From IMG/VR virus record IMGVR_UViG_3300030106_007723, positions 1 through 28,212 of that record: a DNA stretch of 28,212 bases. One strand, given 5' to 3'. How positions within the stretch are numbered: position 1 is the first letter of the stretch; every line of letters begins with the position of its first letter. Position numbers and translations under genes: made by a program. This DNA comes from a virus. The notes beneath the pieces are model-generated. The model was not told the DNA's origin, did no database searches, and saw only the letters and a list, made by a program, of their open reading frames with translations. Positions 8,447-18,700 of the stretch are shown one piece after another.

Positions 8447-9805
8447 ATGAAAGACGAAACTATTTTTATACAAATTGCCTCGTATAGGGACCCAGAACTT
8501 CCAATTACATTAAAAAGCTGTATTGAAAATGCACACAGACCTGAAAATTTGAGGTTTAGTATTTGTAGACAATTTAAAGAAGGGGATAAATTTGATGAAA
8601 TCCCTCTATATGAAGATGATGCAAGATTTAAAGTTGTTAACGTACCTTGGAAAGAAGCTAAAGGTGTTTGTTGGGCTAGAAATATTGTTCAAAATGAATA
8701 TAACGGAGAGACTTATACTTTACAGTTAGACTCTCATCACAGGTTTGCACCTGGGTGGGATACACTTAGTATAGATATGGTAAAGCAGTTACAAAAAAAG
8801 GGTCATAAAAAGCCTTTACTAACAGCATACATTCCGTCATATAAACCTTCTAACGACCCAGATGGTAGAGAAAAGGATCCATGGTTTATGGAATATGATA
8901 GATTTATTCCAGAAGGTGCAATATTTTTCTTACCTTCAACTATACCTGATTGGGAAACAAGATTAGAACCAATGAGATCAAGATTTTATTCTGCTCATTT
9001 TTGTTTTACTTTAGGGCAGTTTTGTGAAGAAGTTCCACATGATCCAGATTATTATTTTCACGGTGAAGAAATTAGTATTGCTGTTAGAGCTTTTACTCAC
9101 GGTTATGACCTATTTCACCCTCATAAAGTATTATGTTGGCATGAATATACAAGAGAAGGAAGAGATAAGCATTGGGAAGATCATGACGTAGATTCTGGTT
9201 CATCTGCAGGTTGGATTTCTGTAAATGATAAATGCCATTTTAGAAATAGGACCTTATTTGGTATGGATGATACCGACCCTGAATCAATTGATTTTGGTAA
9301 GTTTGGTTTTGGTAATCAAAGAACGTTAGAAGATTATGAAAGATACGCTGGAATTAAGTTTGATAGAAGAGGCGTTAAAGAGTATACCTGGCCTGAAAGA
9401 TTAGAACCACCTACCCCGAATTATATTGATAACCCCGATATTTACCCAACTAAAGAAGATTGGTTAGATAGTTTCGGTCGTAACTGGTGTGTAGATATAT
9501 GGATATCAGGAGACGATATTAATACACCCGAGCATGAAGATTGTGACTTTTGGGCAGTAACAGCTCATGATAAAGATGGTGAAGAGATATATAGAGAAGA
9601 TTTAAATGAATGGAGACTTTCTGAAGAAAAAGCAAAAGAAAATGCAAGCTTTTTCTTAAAGTTTTGTTCTGATAAAGAACCAAGAACTTGGTGCGTTTTA
9701 CCACATAGTAAAAGTAAAGGGTGGTTAGATAGAATAGGCCCTGTTGAATTAAGAACACCAAGATCAAAATACGAAATAGAAAACGGAATTTTTGCTGATG
9801 AATGA
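8447..9805 (+). CDS. GT60-like (GlcNAc/Skp1-type) polypeptide glycosyltransferase, copy 2
   Basis: This is a 452-residue paralogue of the preceding gene without its charged N-terminal tail. IFIQIASYRDPELPITLKSC begins at about residue 5, GVCWAR follows, and QLDSHHRF places the catalytic Asp near 95. SRFYSAHFCFT and HGEEISIAVRAFTHGYDLFHP (from about 205) are nearly identical to copy 1, so the active site is intact. The C-terminal module (NWCVDIWIS ... DFWAVTAHDKDGEEIYRED ... GWLDRI) also matches. The family transfers GlcNAc to hydroxy-amino acids on polypeptides. Two diverged copies suggest either different acceptor sites or stepwise (priming and filling) action on a dense Thr array; this is inference. 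The start ATG 8447 has a short AGGA (8439-8442) upstream. The stop overlaps the start of the next gene, implying coupled expression. Confidence 0.85.
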   Translation: MKDETIFIQIASYRDPELPITLKSCIENAHRPENLRFSICRQFKEGDKFDEIPLYEDDARFKVVNVPWKEAKGVCWARNIVQNEYNGETYTLQLDSHHRFAPGWDTLSIDMVKQLQKKGHKKPLLTAYIPSYKPSNDPDGREKDPWFMEYDRFIPEGAIFFLPSTIPDWETRLEPMRSRFYSAHFCFTLGQFCEEVPHDPDYYFHGEEISIAVRAFTHGYDLFHPHKVLCWHEYTREGRDKHWEDHDVDSGSSAGWISVNDKCHFRNRTLFGMDDTDPESIDFGKFGFGNQRTLEDYERYAGIKFDRRGVKEYTWPERLEPPTPNYIDNPDIYPTKEDWLDSFGRNWCVDIWISGDDINTPEHEDCDFWAVTAHDKDGEEIYREDLNEWRLSEEKAKENASFFLKFCSDKEPRTWCVLPHSKSKGWLDRIGPVELRTPRSKYEIENGIFADE

Positions 9806-12398
9806 AGAACTACAAAGTAAATTAGCACCTTATAATACTTGGCAAGTAGAGAGAATATTTGATATTTCTTTACATAATGCTGGAAGAAAAAAAGATAATG
9901 AAGTTTTTTGTCTTTCAGTGGGTTCAATGGATGGTCATTTTCACGACACAATGGCGGGGTATATTTCGCTATATAGGTGGGGTGGGATGTTTATCGAACC
10001 TTTACCAGACGCATTTGAAGCTTTATCAAATTATTATAGAGAACATTTAAAAAATGATAAAGCTATTTTAGAAAATGTAGCAGTTTCGAATAATATAAGA
10101 GTCGAAACTATGTGTTATATACCTTGGAAAAAAATCGAAGAACTTGATTTAGATGTACCGTTAAAAGGAATGGCAAGTTTTATTCCTCCGGTAAATGGAT
10201 TTGATTCTGATGAAAAGAGTAAAGCTCTTTTAGATGAACACGGCGAAATGTGTGAAGTACCGGTAGTAGTATTAGATAGTTTATTAGAAAAACATAATAT
10301 AGAAAGAATAGATTATGTTACAGTTGATACTGAAGGCCATGATTATTGGGTCTTTGAAGGATTTAACTTTGAAAAATATAAACCTAAAGTAATTAAGTTT
10401 GAATTGTTTAACAGTGAAGACGGCAATTTAAAACAATTATTTGAACGTTTTGAAAATGCAGGGTATACATTAACCAATCAAGAAGGTTGTGATATCATGG
10501 CTTTTGAAAATGAACATTTAGAATTTTTAAAAAATAATAAAAGATGGCCTGAGGTTGAAAAGTTGGGACAGTGCGTAGAAAATACAGGTTATCGTTTAGA
10601 TAAAGATGGTAATTATGTAGATGCCCCTGAAAATGTAGAATTAGGTGATGACGATTATCAAGAACCAGAACCTTATGTTTATCAAGAAGAGAAAACAGAC
10701 GATAAACCTTCTCAGGTTTACTCTAACGAAGGACCATCAAAGACTACTATAGTTACTGGTATTTGGGATTTAAAACGAGATACCTTAGCGGATAGTTTTA
10801 AAAGACCGTTCTCTCATTATACGGATAAATTAATCGATCTTTTAAAAACAGACGCTCCAATGATTGTTTATGTTGACCCAGAATATGAAAGCCTAGTATG
10901 GGAACATCGATCAGAAGAAAATACGCAAGTAATTGCAAAAGCTGCAGAAGAATTTAAAACTTGGTTTGAATTTTTTGACCAAGTACAAAAGATTCGCTCT
11001 AACCCGGAATGGTATAATAAAGCATCCTGGCTCCCCGAAAGTACTCAAGCTGGGTTAGAGCTATACAATCCAATGGTAATGTCTAAGATGTTTATGCTTA
11101 ATGATGCAAAAATATCTAACCCTTTTGATACTGATTATTTCTTATGGGTAGACGGTGCCATAACCAATACAATACACCCTGGGTATTTTACCCATGATAA
11201 AGTAATAAACAAAATTCATCATTACTTGCAGAAGTTTTTGTTTATTTGTTTTCCGTATGAAAACTATGAAATACATGGTTTTGATCACGATAAATTAAGA
11301 GAGTATTGTAATGTAGATAAAACAACATGGGTAGCAAGAGCTGGTATATTTGGGGGTCATAAAGATTACATTAGCGATGTTAATGGTCTTTATTACGATT
11401 ACTTAAAAGCTACTTTAGACGAAGAACAAATGGGTACTGAAGAATCTATTTTTACCATTTTAACTTATAAACATAGCGATATAGTTGATCGTGTTATGAT
11501 AAGAGATGATGGGTTGATAGAATGCTTTTTTGAAAATCTAAAAAACGATACCGTAGATTTAATAACCACAAAAAGAATAAGAAATCTTGATGATGTTAAG
11601 ACCTATCTATACGTTATAACATATAATTCTCCAGATCAATTTTCTAGATTATGTGAAAATTGGGCTGAAAGAGAGAAATTTTTATATAATACAACAAAGA
11701 TATTGTTGAATAATTCAACCGATTTAACAACTCAAGATGAATATGATCAATTATGTGAAACTTGGGACTTTACTCAATTTAAAAAAGATAATATCGGTAT
11801 TTGTGGTGGTCGACAATGGGTCGCAGAACATTTTGAACAAACAGATGGAGATTATTATATCTTTTTAGAAGATGATATGTACGTCCATACAGATTGGAAA
11901 GGTACTTGCCCAAATGGTTTTCCTACATATATTCCTCAGTTGTACGATAAAGTTCATAATATTATGGAAAAGGAAGGTTATGACTTTTTAAAGTTTTGCT
12001 TTACCGAGTTTTTTGGAGATAATAGAGTGCAATGGGCTTGGTATAATGTACCTCAAGAGTTAAGAGAAAGTCATTGGCCAGAAAAGAAATATTTACCCGC
12101 AAATGGTTTAGATCCAAATGCACCTCTTACTAAATTCAAAGCTATAAAAAATGAAAATGGGCTAGCATATGCTGATGGTGAAATATTTTATTGTAACTGG
12201 CCTCAGATAGTTTCTAAAGAAGGTAATAAGAAAATGTTTCTAGAAGAAACTTGGGCTGCTCCTTTTGAACAAACTTGGATGTCATATATTTTTCAAGAGA
12301 CGGTAAAAGGTAATATCAATCCTGCTATTTTACTTGCAACTCCTTGCTATCATGAAAGGTTTGATTATTATGACGCATCTGAAAGAAGAGAAAACTAA
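9798..12398 (+). CDS. Three-domain fusion: FkbM-type methyltransferase, HtrL/YibB-like domain, GT-A glycosyltransferase
   Basis: The protein has 866 residues from ATG 9798, which overlaps the previous stop by 8 nt; TTG 9792 is an unlikely alternative. Residues about 30-235 are FkbM-like: VFCLSVGSMDGHFHDT (SAM loop), GGMFIEPLPDAFEAL, then DYVTVDTEGHDYWVFEGF. A linker with acidic YQEPEPYVYQEE follows. Residues about 315-590 begin TTIVTGIWDLKRDT and contain YFLWVDGAI and ARAGIFGG, matching the HtrL/YibB family, thought to be glycosyltransferase-like. Residues about 600-866 begin TYLYVITYNSPDQF and carry YYIFLEDDMYVHTDW, a GT-A fold with a DxD-like EDD metal site near 689. The fusion could extend and methyl-cap a glycan. 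Each domain call is by motif; substrate and linkage are unknown. Its position directly after the two GT60-like genes supports a shared pathway. Confidence 0.8.
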   Translation: MNEELQSKLAPYNTWQVERIFDISLHNAGRKKDNEVFCLSVGSMDGHFHDTMAGYISLYRWGGMFIEPLPDAFEALSNYYREHLKNDKAILENVAVSNNIRVETMCYIPWKKIEELDLDVPLKGMASFIPPVNGFDSDEKSKALLDEHGEMCEVPVVVLDSLLEKHNIERIDYVTVDTEGHDYWVFEGFNFEKYKPKVIKFELFNSEDGNLKQLFERFENAGYTLTNQEGCDIMAFENEHLEFLKNNKRWPEVEKLGQCVENTGYRLDKDGNYVDAPENVELGDDDYQEPEPYVYQEEKTDDKPSQVYSNEGPSKTTIVTGIWDLKRDTLADSFKRPFSHYTDKLIDLLKTDAPMIVYVDPEYESLVWEHRSEENTQVIAKAAEEFKTWFEFFDQVQKIRSNPEWYNKASWLPESTQAGLELYNPMVMSKMFMLNDAKISNPFDTDYFLWVDGAITNTIHPGYFTHDKVINKIHHYLQKFLFICFPYENYEIHGFDHDKLREYCNVDKTTWVARAGIFGGHKDYISDVNGLYYDYLKATLDEEQMGTEESIFTILTYKHSDIVDRVMIRDDGLIECFFENLKNDTVDLITTKRIRNLDDVKTYLYVITYNSPDQFSRLCENWAEREKFLYNTTKILLNNSTDLTTQDEYDQLCETWDFTQFKKDNIGICGGRQWVAEHFEQTDGDYYIFLEDDMYVHTDWKGTCPNGFPTYIPQLYDKVHNIMEKEGYDFLKFCFTEFFGDNRVQWAWYNVPQELRESHWPEKKYLPANGLDPNAPLTKFKAIKNENGLAYADGEIFYCNWPQIVSKEGNKKMFLEETWAAPFEQTWMSYIFQETVKGNINPAILLATPCYHERFDYYDASERREN

Positions 12399-12411
12399 AT
12401 AATGTTTCCTT

Positions 12412-12419
12412 ATTAAATA
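12412..12419 (+). promoter_or_regulatory. T4-late-like TAAATA box upstream of 12426
   Basis: ATTAAATA ends 6 nt before the ATG at 12426. A second copy, CTAAATAA, overlaps the stop codon of the glycosyltransferase fusion at 12395-12402. The T4 late promoter consensus is TATAAATA. Confidence 0.45.
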
Positions 12420-12425
12420 TTTCTA

Positions 12426-15400
12426 ATGGATGTTAAGGTACTTACAAGCAATAACTTAGTAAGTTTAAGTGCTAATTATAGTTTAGACCAGCAGATTAAC
12501 TTTTTAAAAAGCGAAAAAAATAGTTATCATGGTGTAGATTTTACGCTAAATGCATGTCTATCAGGTACTAAAGATACGTCTACTAACAAATATTCAAACT
12601 TTTATCTATCGAATAGCGAAAAATATAAAAACATTTTAGAGTTAGATAATTTAGATGTTCCTGACGATTATAAATTTGTTACTTATATTACAGTAACTGA
12701 AGCACCTACAACTTATCTTGCTGTGGGTAATAGCATTATTAATAATTCTGCTCAAGTTAATTTTACCGATTCATTATCTGACAATTCATATTTTTTAATA
12801 GAATTCAATTTTGATAACGAAACATGTTACATTTCAAATTCTAAAGACGTAACAAGATATCTTGGATTTGATTATATAAACAGTCAGTTTGTTTTTCTTT
12901 CTAGTAAAAGTGATGATTTAAGTTTGTTTAATTATGTTTATGATAAAGATAACCAATCGATTGTCTTCTCTAAAAAATTATACGATAAAGTAAATTATCT
13001 TTATTATGATCAAACTTCTAATTTATTATCTTTTAGAAATGCGTTATCCACTACTTCGTTTACTCCTTTTAGATATAAAAACGTATTCAAATTAAGGAAA
13101 GATTATTTTAATCTCTCTAATTCTTTATCAAGTTCAAATTACGTTTACAAACAATCTTTAGATAAAACTCAACTACAAGTTGACTCTCTAAAAAGTACTA
13201 ATGATTATAATTCAAATTTCCTTTTTAATAATGAATTTTATTCTATAAACCCTTACCAGCAAGCTAATTTAGATATTAATCTTTTAAATTTAAAAAATGA
13301 AAAGACTGTTAATAATGAACAGTCCGAAGGTGGGGTGTTTTTTAACGAACCGGCATTTAAGCACAGATACTACGATTCTTTATTTACAGGTGTAAATCAA
13401 GAAAAGGGAAATTATAATATTGGTTTAGGTTATGCAGGCTATTCAATTTCTAAAGTTTTTTACGCTGATAGTTTAAATTACTTTCATATACCTTTCAATA
13501 TATACCCTTACCAAAAATTAAATGTAAATGATTCATCTTTAGTAATATCGGGGTCTATACCGAGTGATACACCATATTATTCAGATAAAATATTCAAAAC
13601 TTTAAATGACTATTTATCTAGTTCTCCCTTTGGTAACGTTTCAGATACACAGACCGGTGCGTATCTTTGCACTTGGTTATCCGGAGGTGACGACCCAAAT
13701 CAACCAGGATTGTGGGTAGATAGATATTATGACCCAGCACAAATTTCTTACTATGAAGCTTTAACAGAAAGCTCTACTGCTTTGTTTCCTGACACTAATT
13801 TCGATCAAGTTAGTTCTAACGTAGGCTTTGATGACGTTAATTATGATTTATTTGACAAAATTAGCGACTTAACTTTTGAAGAAGGGGCTCTTTATGCTTA
13901 CCATCATATTGGTAATGATAATTGTCAATCATTTGTTAATGGTTTATCGTCAAAATTAATTTTTGATAACTTTGAAAGATATTTTAACAAATTTTATATA
14001 AAGCAGGATTTTGATAAAGAAATTTTATTTGATGGAAATTATTTTGCTAAAGCTTTAGAAGGGAGTTTAGATGATTTATCAACCTACGATAATTTTTCAG
14101 TTACGTTTGATATGTATAATGAAGACTGGACCAAACCTTTTGGTTCACAAATAGTAGGTAATTATACAAATAGAGGATATGGTATATACAACTATAGGAG
14201 AATAACTCCCCATTCATTAACTTTTTATCTTAAAGATATATTCATTTACAATACTTTTGGAACACTACTAAGAACTATTAATCATGATGCGACAATTATT
14301 AACATACAAAAATTACAACCTAACGGTGACTTTTTAGTTTTTGATTCTGCTGCATTTGTAACGAAGTATAACTATATAGGTACTAAATTAGAAAAAAGAA
14401 ATTTAGATTTTATAGAAAATAATCAAAATGTATCTTTTTATTCGTTTGGAAAATATGTTTTCATATTGAACGGTTCTGATTGGTATAGATTAGATTCTAC
14501 AAGTTTGGAAAGCGAATCAGGTGATGATTTAACATATGACGTAAAAAGATTAGGGGATGAATATAGTTCAATCGCAGTAAAAGACAATACTGTTTGTTTA
14601 CTATCTGGTTTTAACCCTAAGTTTATAGGTAATGATGTTTATTTTTATACCGAAAAAGTACTAAAATATTTTAACATTACCAATGATAGTTTAAGAGATA
14701 AGATTGAAGTAGAAATATTAAACGATTATACTTTTGATAATAACGGTGTATTTTATACGATTTTTGATCAGAATAAATTTGCTGTTATAGACCAATACGA
14801 TACTAATATTACTGATACATTTCCTGAACTATCTGCTAATAAGGGAGCAAGATTTGTTTCATTAAGCACAGTAACTGGAAATGAACAATCATTTGGTAAA
14901 GGTATAGATCTTATAAGCGAATTTTATAACGGTGAATTGGTAGATAATTTTCTAACTGTTTTTAGTTTAAGTTCTAATGGATCAACTAACCCAGAAACAT
15001 CGATAAATCTTCCTTTTTATACAAGATGCAAAACAGACTTTTCTGAAATAAGTAGCGTTACTGATGGTAATTTCACCACAACAAATCAAGCTTACGATTT
15101 GTTGAGAAATATTAATAACTATAACTACGTGCTAAACAATTTTGATGACGGTAAAAATTTAAATGTAATATTGAGGTTACCTTTAATTTATGACGTACAA
15201 ACATACGAAGAAGCAACTTTAACTTACCCGTTATCAAATATAAGCCCAGGTTATCACAATTTTACAACATCTTTAGATACAACAAAAGGGTTGTTTAATT
15301 TATTTGTTGATGGTAAGTTAGTAGACACTTACGGATTTCAAAATACAAAATATAGTTACGGTACTATTTTTGACAACACTTTTTATATTGGGACAGAACC

Positions 15401-15785
15401 CAGTTATGGTAATAATAAACTTAATGAAAATTTGGAAGACGTAAATTATTATAATTATGGTAACTTTACAATAAAAGATTTTTACATTTATAATATACCG
15501 CTATATATTTACGACGTTGCTAATATTATAAGATCAAAAAATAAAATTCAAAATCTTTCTTTTGAGTTGCCTACAGGAAAAAGAAACTATGTAGAACAAA
15601 TTGAAAGAACGTTTAAATTTAGATTACCAGGAAGGAAAAGCAATTTATTTAACGTGAAAATTTTAGATACAGGTATTACAGAAGAAAGCTTACAACTCGA
15701 TATATCAAATAATATTATTGAATCAATTAAGGAAGTGATTCCTGCTAATACTAAGTTAAATAAAGTTAATTGGGAAATAGAATGA
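12426..15785 (+). CDS. Large virion structural protein with C-terminal LamG-like region
   Basis: This is a 1,119-residue, Asn/Ser/Tyr/Asp-rich, beta-type protein without catalytic motifs, signal peptide or membrane segment. Around residue 411 is TGAYLCTWLSGGDDPNQPG followed by WVDRYYDP, a compact Trp/Cys-rich patch. Residues about 915-1050 look like a concanavalin/LamG jelly roll: YHNFTTSLDTTKGLFNLFVDGKLVDTYGF, then FYIGTEPS, then IKDFYIYNIPL. The C-terminus (TFKFRLPGRKSNLFNVKILDTGI onward) is more conserved-looking and may be the virion attachment part; this is a guess. It overlaps the next gene by ATGA, so the two are probably co-translated and may act together in the tail, baseplate or fibre. 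I do not recognise a named T4 homologue. A structural role is inferred from composition, size and neighbours. Confidence 0.75.
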   Translation: MDVKVLTSNNLVSLSANYSLDQQINFLKSEKNSYHGVDFTLNACLSGTKDTSTNKYSNFYLSNSEKYKNILELDNLDVPDDYKFVTYITVTEAPTTYLAVGNSIINNSAQVNFTDSLSDNSYFLIEFNFDNETCYISNSKDVTRYLGFDYINSQFVFLSSKSDDLSLFNYVYDKDNQSIVFSKKLYDKVNYLYYDQTSNLLSFRNALSTTSFTPFRYKNVFKLRKDYFNLSNSLSSSNYVYKQSLDKTQLQVDSLKSTNDYNSNFLFNNEFYSINPYQQANLDINLLNLKNEKTVNNEQSEGGVFFNEPAFKHRYYDSLFTGVNQEKGNYNIGLGYAGYSISKVFYADSLNYFHIPFNIYPYQKLNVNDSSLVISGSIPSDTPYYSDKIFKTLNDYLSSSPFGNVSDTQTGAYLCTWLSGGDDPNQPGLWVDRYYDPAQISYYEALTESSTALFPDTNFDQVSSNVGFDDVNYDLFDKISDLTFEEGALYAYHHIGNDNCQSFVNGLSSKLIFDNFERYFNKFYIKQDFDKEILFDGNYFAKALEGSLDDLSTYDNFSVTFDMYNEDWTKPFGSQIVGNYTNRGYGIYNYRRITPHSLTFYLKDIFIYNTFGTLLRTINHDATIINIQKLQPNGDFLVFDSAAFVTKYNYIGTKLEKRNLDFIENNQNVSFYSFGKYVFILNGSDWYRLDSTSLESESGDDLTYDVKRLGDEYSSIAVKDNTVCLLSGFNPKFIGNDVYFYTEKVLKYFNITNDSLRDKIEVEILNDYTFDNNGVFYTIFDQNKFAVIDQYDTNITDTFPELSANKGARFVSLSTVTGNEQSFGKGIDLISEFYNGELVDNFLTVFSLSSNGSTNPETSINLPFYTRCKTDFSEISSVTDGNFTTTNQAYDLLRNINNYNYVLNNFDDGKNLNVILRLPLIYDVQTYEEATLTYPLSNISPGYHNFTTSLDTTKGLFNLFVDGKLVDTYGFQNTKYSYGTIFDNTFYIGTEPSYGNNKLNENLEDVNYYNYGNFTIKDFYIYNIPLYIYDVANIIRSKNKIQNLSFELPTGKRNYVEQIERTFKFRLPGRKSNLFNVKILDTGITEESLQLDISNNIIESIKEVIPANTKLNKVNWEIE

Positions 15786-18700
15786 TAAACATTTCTACAG
15801 AATTTACTAATTATGGGTACACATTTAACAGAACTTTAAGCTCTGTCATTCAATTACCTTTTGAAGAAAATGAAATATTATTAGGTGTTAACGAATTAGT
15901 AAACGGCTATAATTTTAATTCTAGCGTAGATAAACTTCAATCTAATTTAATGTACCTTTATTCGGTATCTAAATTAGCTAATCCAGATTTACCGCAATTA
16001 TATGAAGGGTTTATAGGCACTGCATGTATAGAATGCCCTAAAATGGAAGTATCTATAAAAAACTTTACACCTTATACTAAAGCAGTTGAAGCAAATGATA
16101 ATGAAAATTTGGATGAAATGCCGTATTTTTATTTGTCTGATCATGAAAATAATTCCTATATAATTGCTTATGACTATAACGGGGTTAACCCTATTACAAA
16201 TGATCTTAGAGGGGATTTAATTACAATTGATTTAACTTTAGGACAATATTCAGGAGATCTTTTAGCTACTTATGGTACACAACAAGCCTTAAGTGCATAT
16301 TTTCAAGCAAATTCTTTTAGATATAATTCATTATATGGAGGTACAAATAGTTGGCCAGTATTAGAGTTGTCATCATTCTCAGAAGGTGGTATATTTTTTG
16401 GTGGTCAAAATTTTTCAATTTATGGGAGTCTTTTCAATAATACACCCGCTACATTAAAACTCCAACAAGGGTTGCCTAGTTTCGGGTTTAAAAGATTTGA
16501 AAATATTAATACCGAATCTTTAGTTACTACAACGGTAAACAAAGAATTTAATTATCTTACGTCTCTTTCTATAGGACCCGGTACGTTATCTGGTTATGAA
16601 AGTCTTTTTTGCGTTAGCCTTTCAACTATTTCCGCTTTAAGTGCTAAAACAAATTCTTCGCTTTCTGAAGATTATACTTTTGTAAACGTAAGTTCAAGTG
16701 TAGGGGTTAATAACGAATTAGGATTTTTAGGGATAAATGGTTCTGCATATAATAATGGTTCATTATATGTTTCAGATGAAGGTAATAATGGTGTTTATAG
16801 GATAAACGTTAATGGATTTGTTAATGAAGACAACATAAGAAGTTACCCTGATCCTAAATTCTATGAAACCGAAATTATAGGAGGGTTTGGTGGTATAAGA
16901 GATAATTATTCTTTCAATAGACCTAAAGTTTTACAATATTATAAAGACGAACTTTACGTGCTTGATCAAGGAAATCTTTGTATAAAAATATATGATAAAG
17001 ATCTAGGTTTCGTGCGAAATATTAGAAAGTCTGCATTTTATAAAAACAACCCACCAGCGGCTATAAAGTTATATAACGACAAATTTTATTGGTTAACCAC
17101 TAGTGGTATAATGTATACTTTAGATTCTGATTTGAATCCAATAACTTCTAAACAATTATATAACTTTCAAAACTCAGAAGAGTTTGTAGATTTTATAGTT
17201 GATGAATCTATTGATTCAATTTTCGTTGCTACCAAATTAAACTTATACAAATACTTTTTTTCTAACTTAGAATACATAGGTCGTTTTAATTTAAAGAATA
17301 ATAAAATAGAAAATGTTTATATTAACTTTATAACGCAAATTAATACTAACGACGAATCTCAATTATATGTTTATGTTAGAAATAATAATGCAGGTGGTTT
17401 CTTAATTTTTAATGAAGATAAAAATTATCTTAATTTACTTTCTAATTATAATTTTGATGTATATGGTATAGAAGATATTAAAGTCGATAAAAATGAAAAT
17501 GTATCAAATTTTAGTTACAATAAAAGCATTATTAAACTTTTAGGTAATAATTTACAATTCAAAAACTTTATTTCTAACGTAGTTACTGTTTCGCTTTTAA
17601 GGGACGGTGGTATTAGTTTTGATGGTGTAAGATATTTTGATGACGAAGATTTATCTATTTTAGATTTTGAACCCTCATTAAACAATTTTATCGGTACAAA
17701 TGAAATATTTTCAAGAACTGTTGTTAATAGAGTTCTAAAAGAAATATACGATTATCAAATTGAGTTAGTTAATTTGTTTAAAAACAAAGTTACACCTCCT
17801 CCGTCGCAGGTGAACATTTTATCACCTACTTTGGACGGATTAATGTTGGAAGATTTTCCAGGTAACGCTAACGGTTATTATAGACTTGAAAATGGTGATG
17901 ATAATAGAGACGCTGTATTGTTAGAAAATGAAGTTTTAAAACAGCAACCTGTAGAATTACCTGAACCACCACAACCAGAACCCGAACCTGAACCTGAACC
18001 AGAAGAAACTGAATGTGAATGTTATGTTACTATAGATAGTACAGACTGTATGTTTAATGATCTACCAGATACTTGCAACCCACCATATAGTCTAATAGAT
18101 TTAGATAATTTCAATAAAGAAGAAACGGTTCAAAAAGAATTTGTTTTCCCAGAAGATTTCCCTACTGGTGAACTTTTAGGTTCAAGATATATTATTGCAG
18201 GTGATTCTAGTGTAGAAGATTACACTGTAACCATTGACGGTTATATAAAAAGATATTCCTCTGGTTGGATTCATATACCAATGAATACTTCCACCGACAG
18301 TTATTATATTAATATAAATGGTGAAAGAATAAAGAAAAACGGTGAACAATTTTATTTTGCAGATATAGCAGATTTAACAGATATGGATCGAGCTATTACT
18401 TATTTTGAGCAACAAGAACAAATAGCTATAGATAAGCTTAAAGATGAAATGAAGGACGCTGGTATACCTTTAGCAGTGGACCCAACCACTATAAATTCAG
18501 CTACAGGTAATACAAGAGAAATAATTTATAAGTTAGATGAAAGTAAAAAGTTGGGTGTATTATCTTATGTTTCAAAAAATTTAGATGTTATAAATTATTT
18601 CGGTGATGTCATAGATGTAGGTTACAAATCGTTTAAAACAATAAACGTTAACAATGGGTTAGTTTATAATAATACGGTATTTGGAATGTACTTAGTTCCT

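Noticed and set aside
9792-9797. TTG starts for the genes at 6878, 9792 and 15770
   Set aside because: In each case an ATG a few codons downstream fits the gene junction better: just after the inverted repeat at 6881, the 8-nt overlap at 9798, and the ATGA at 15782.
9519-9951. Minus-strand frames over the end of the second GT60-like gene
   Set aside because: They lie fully within two clear + strand genes, with no start signal or recognisable product.
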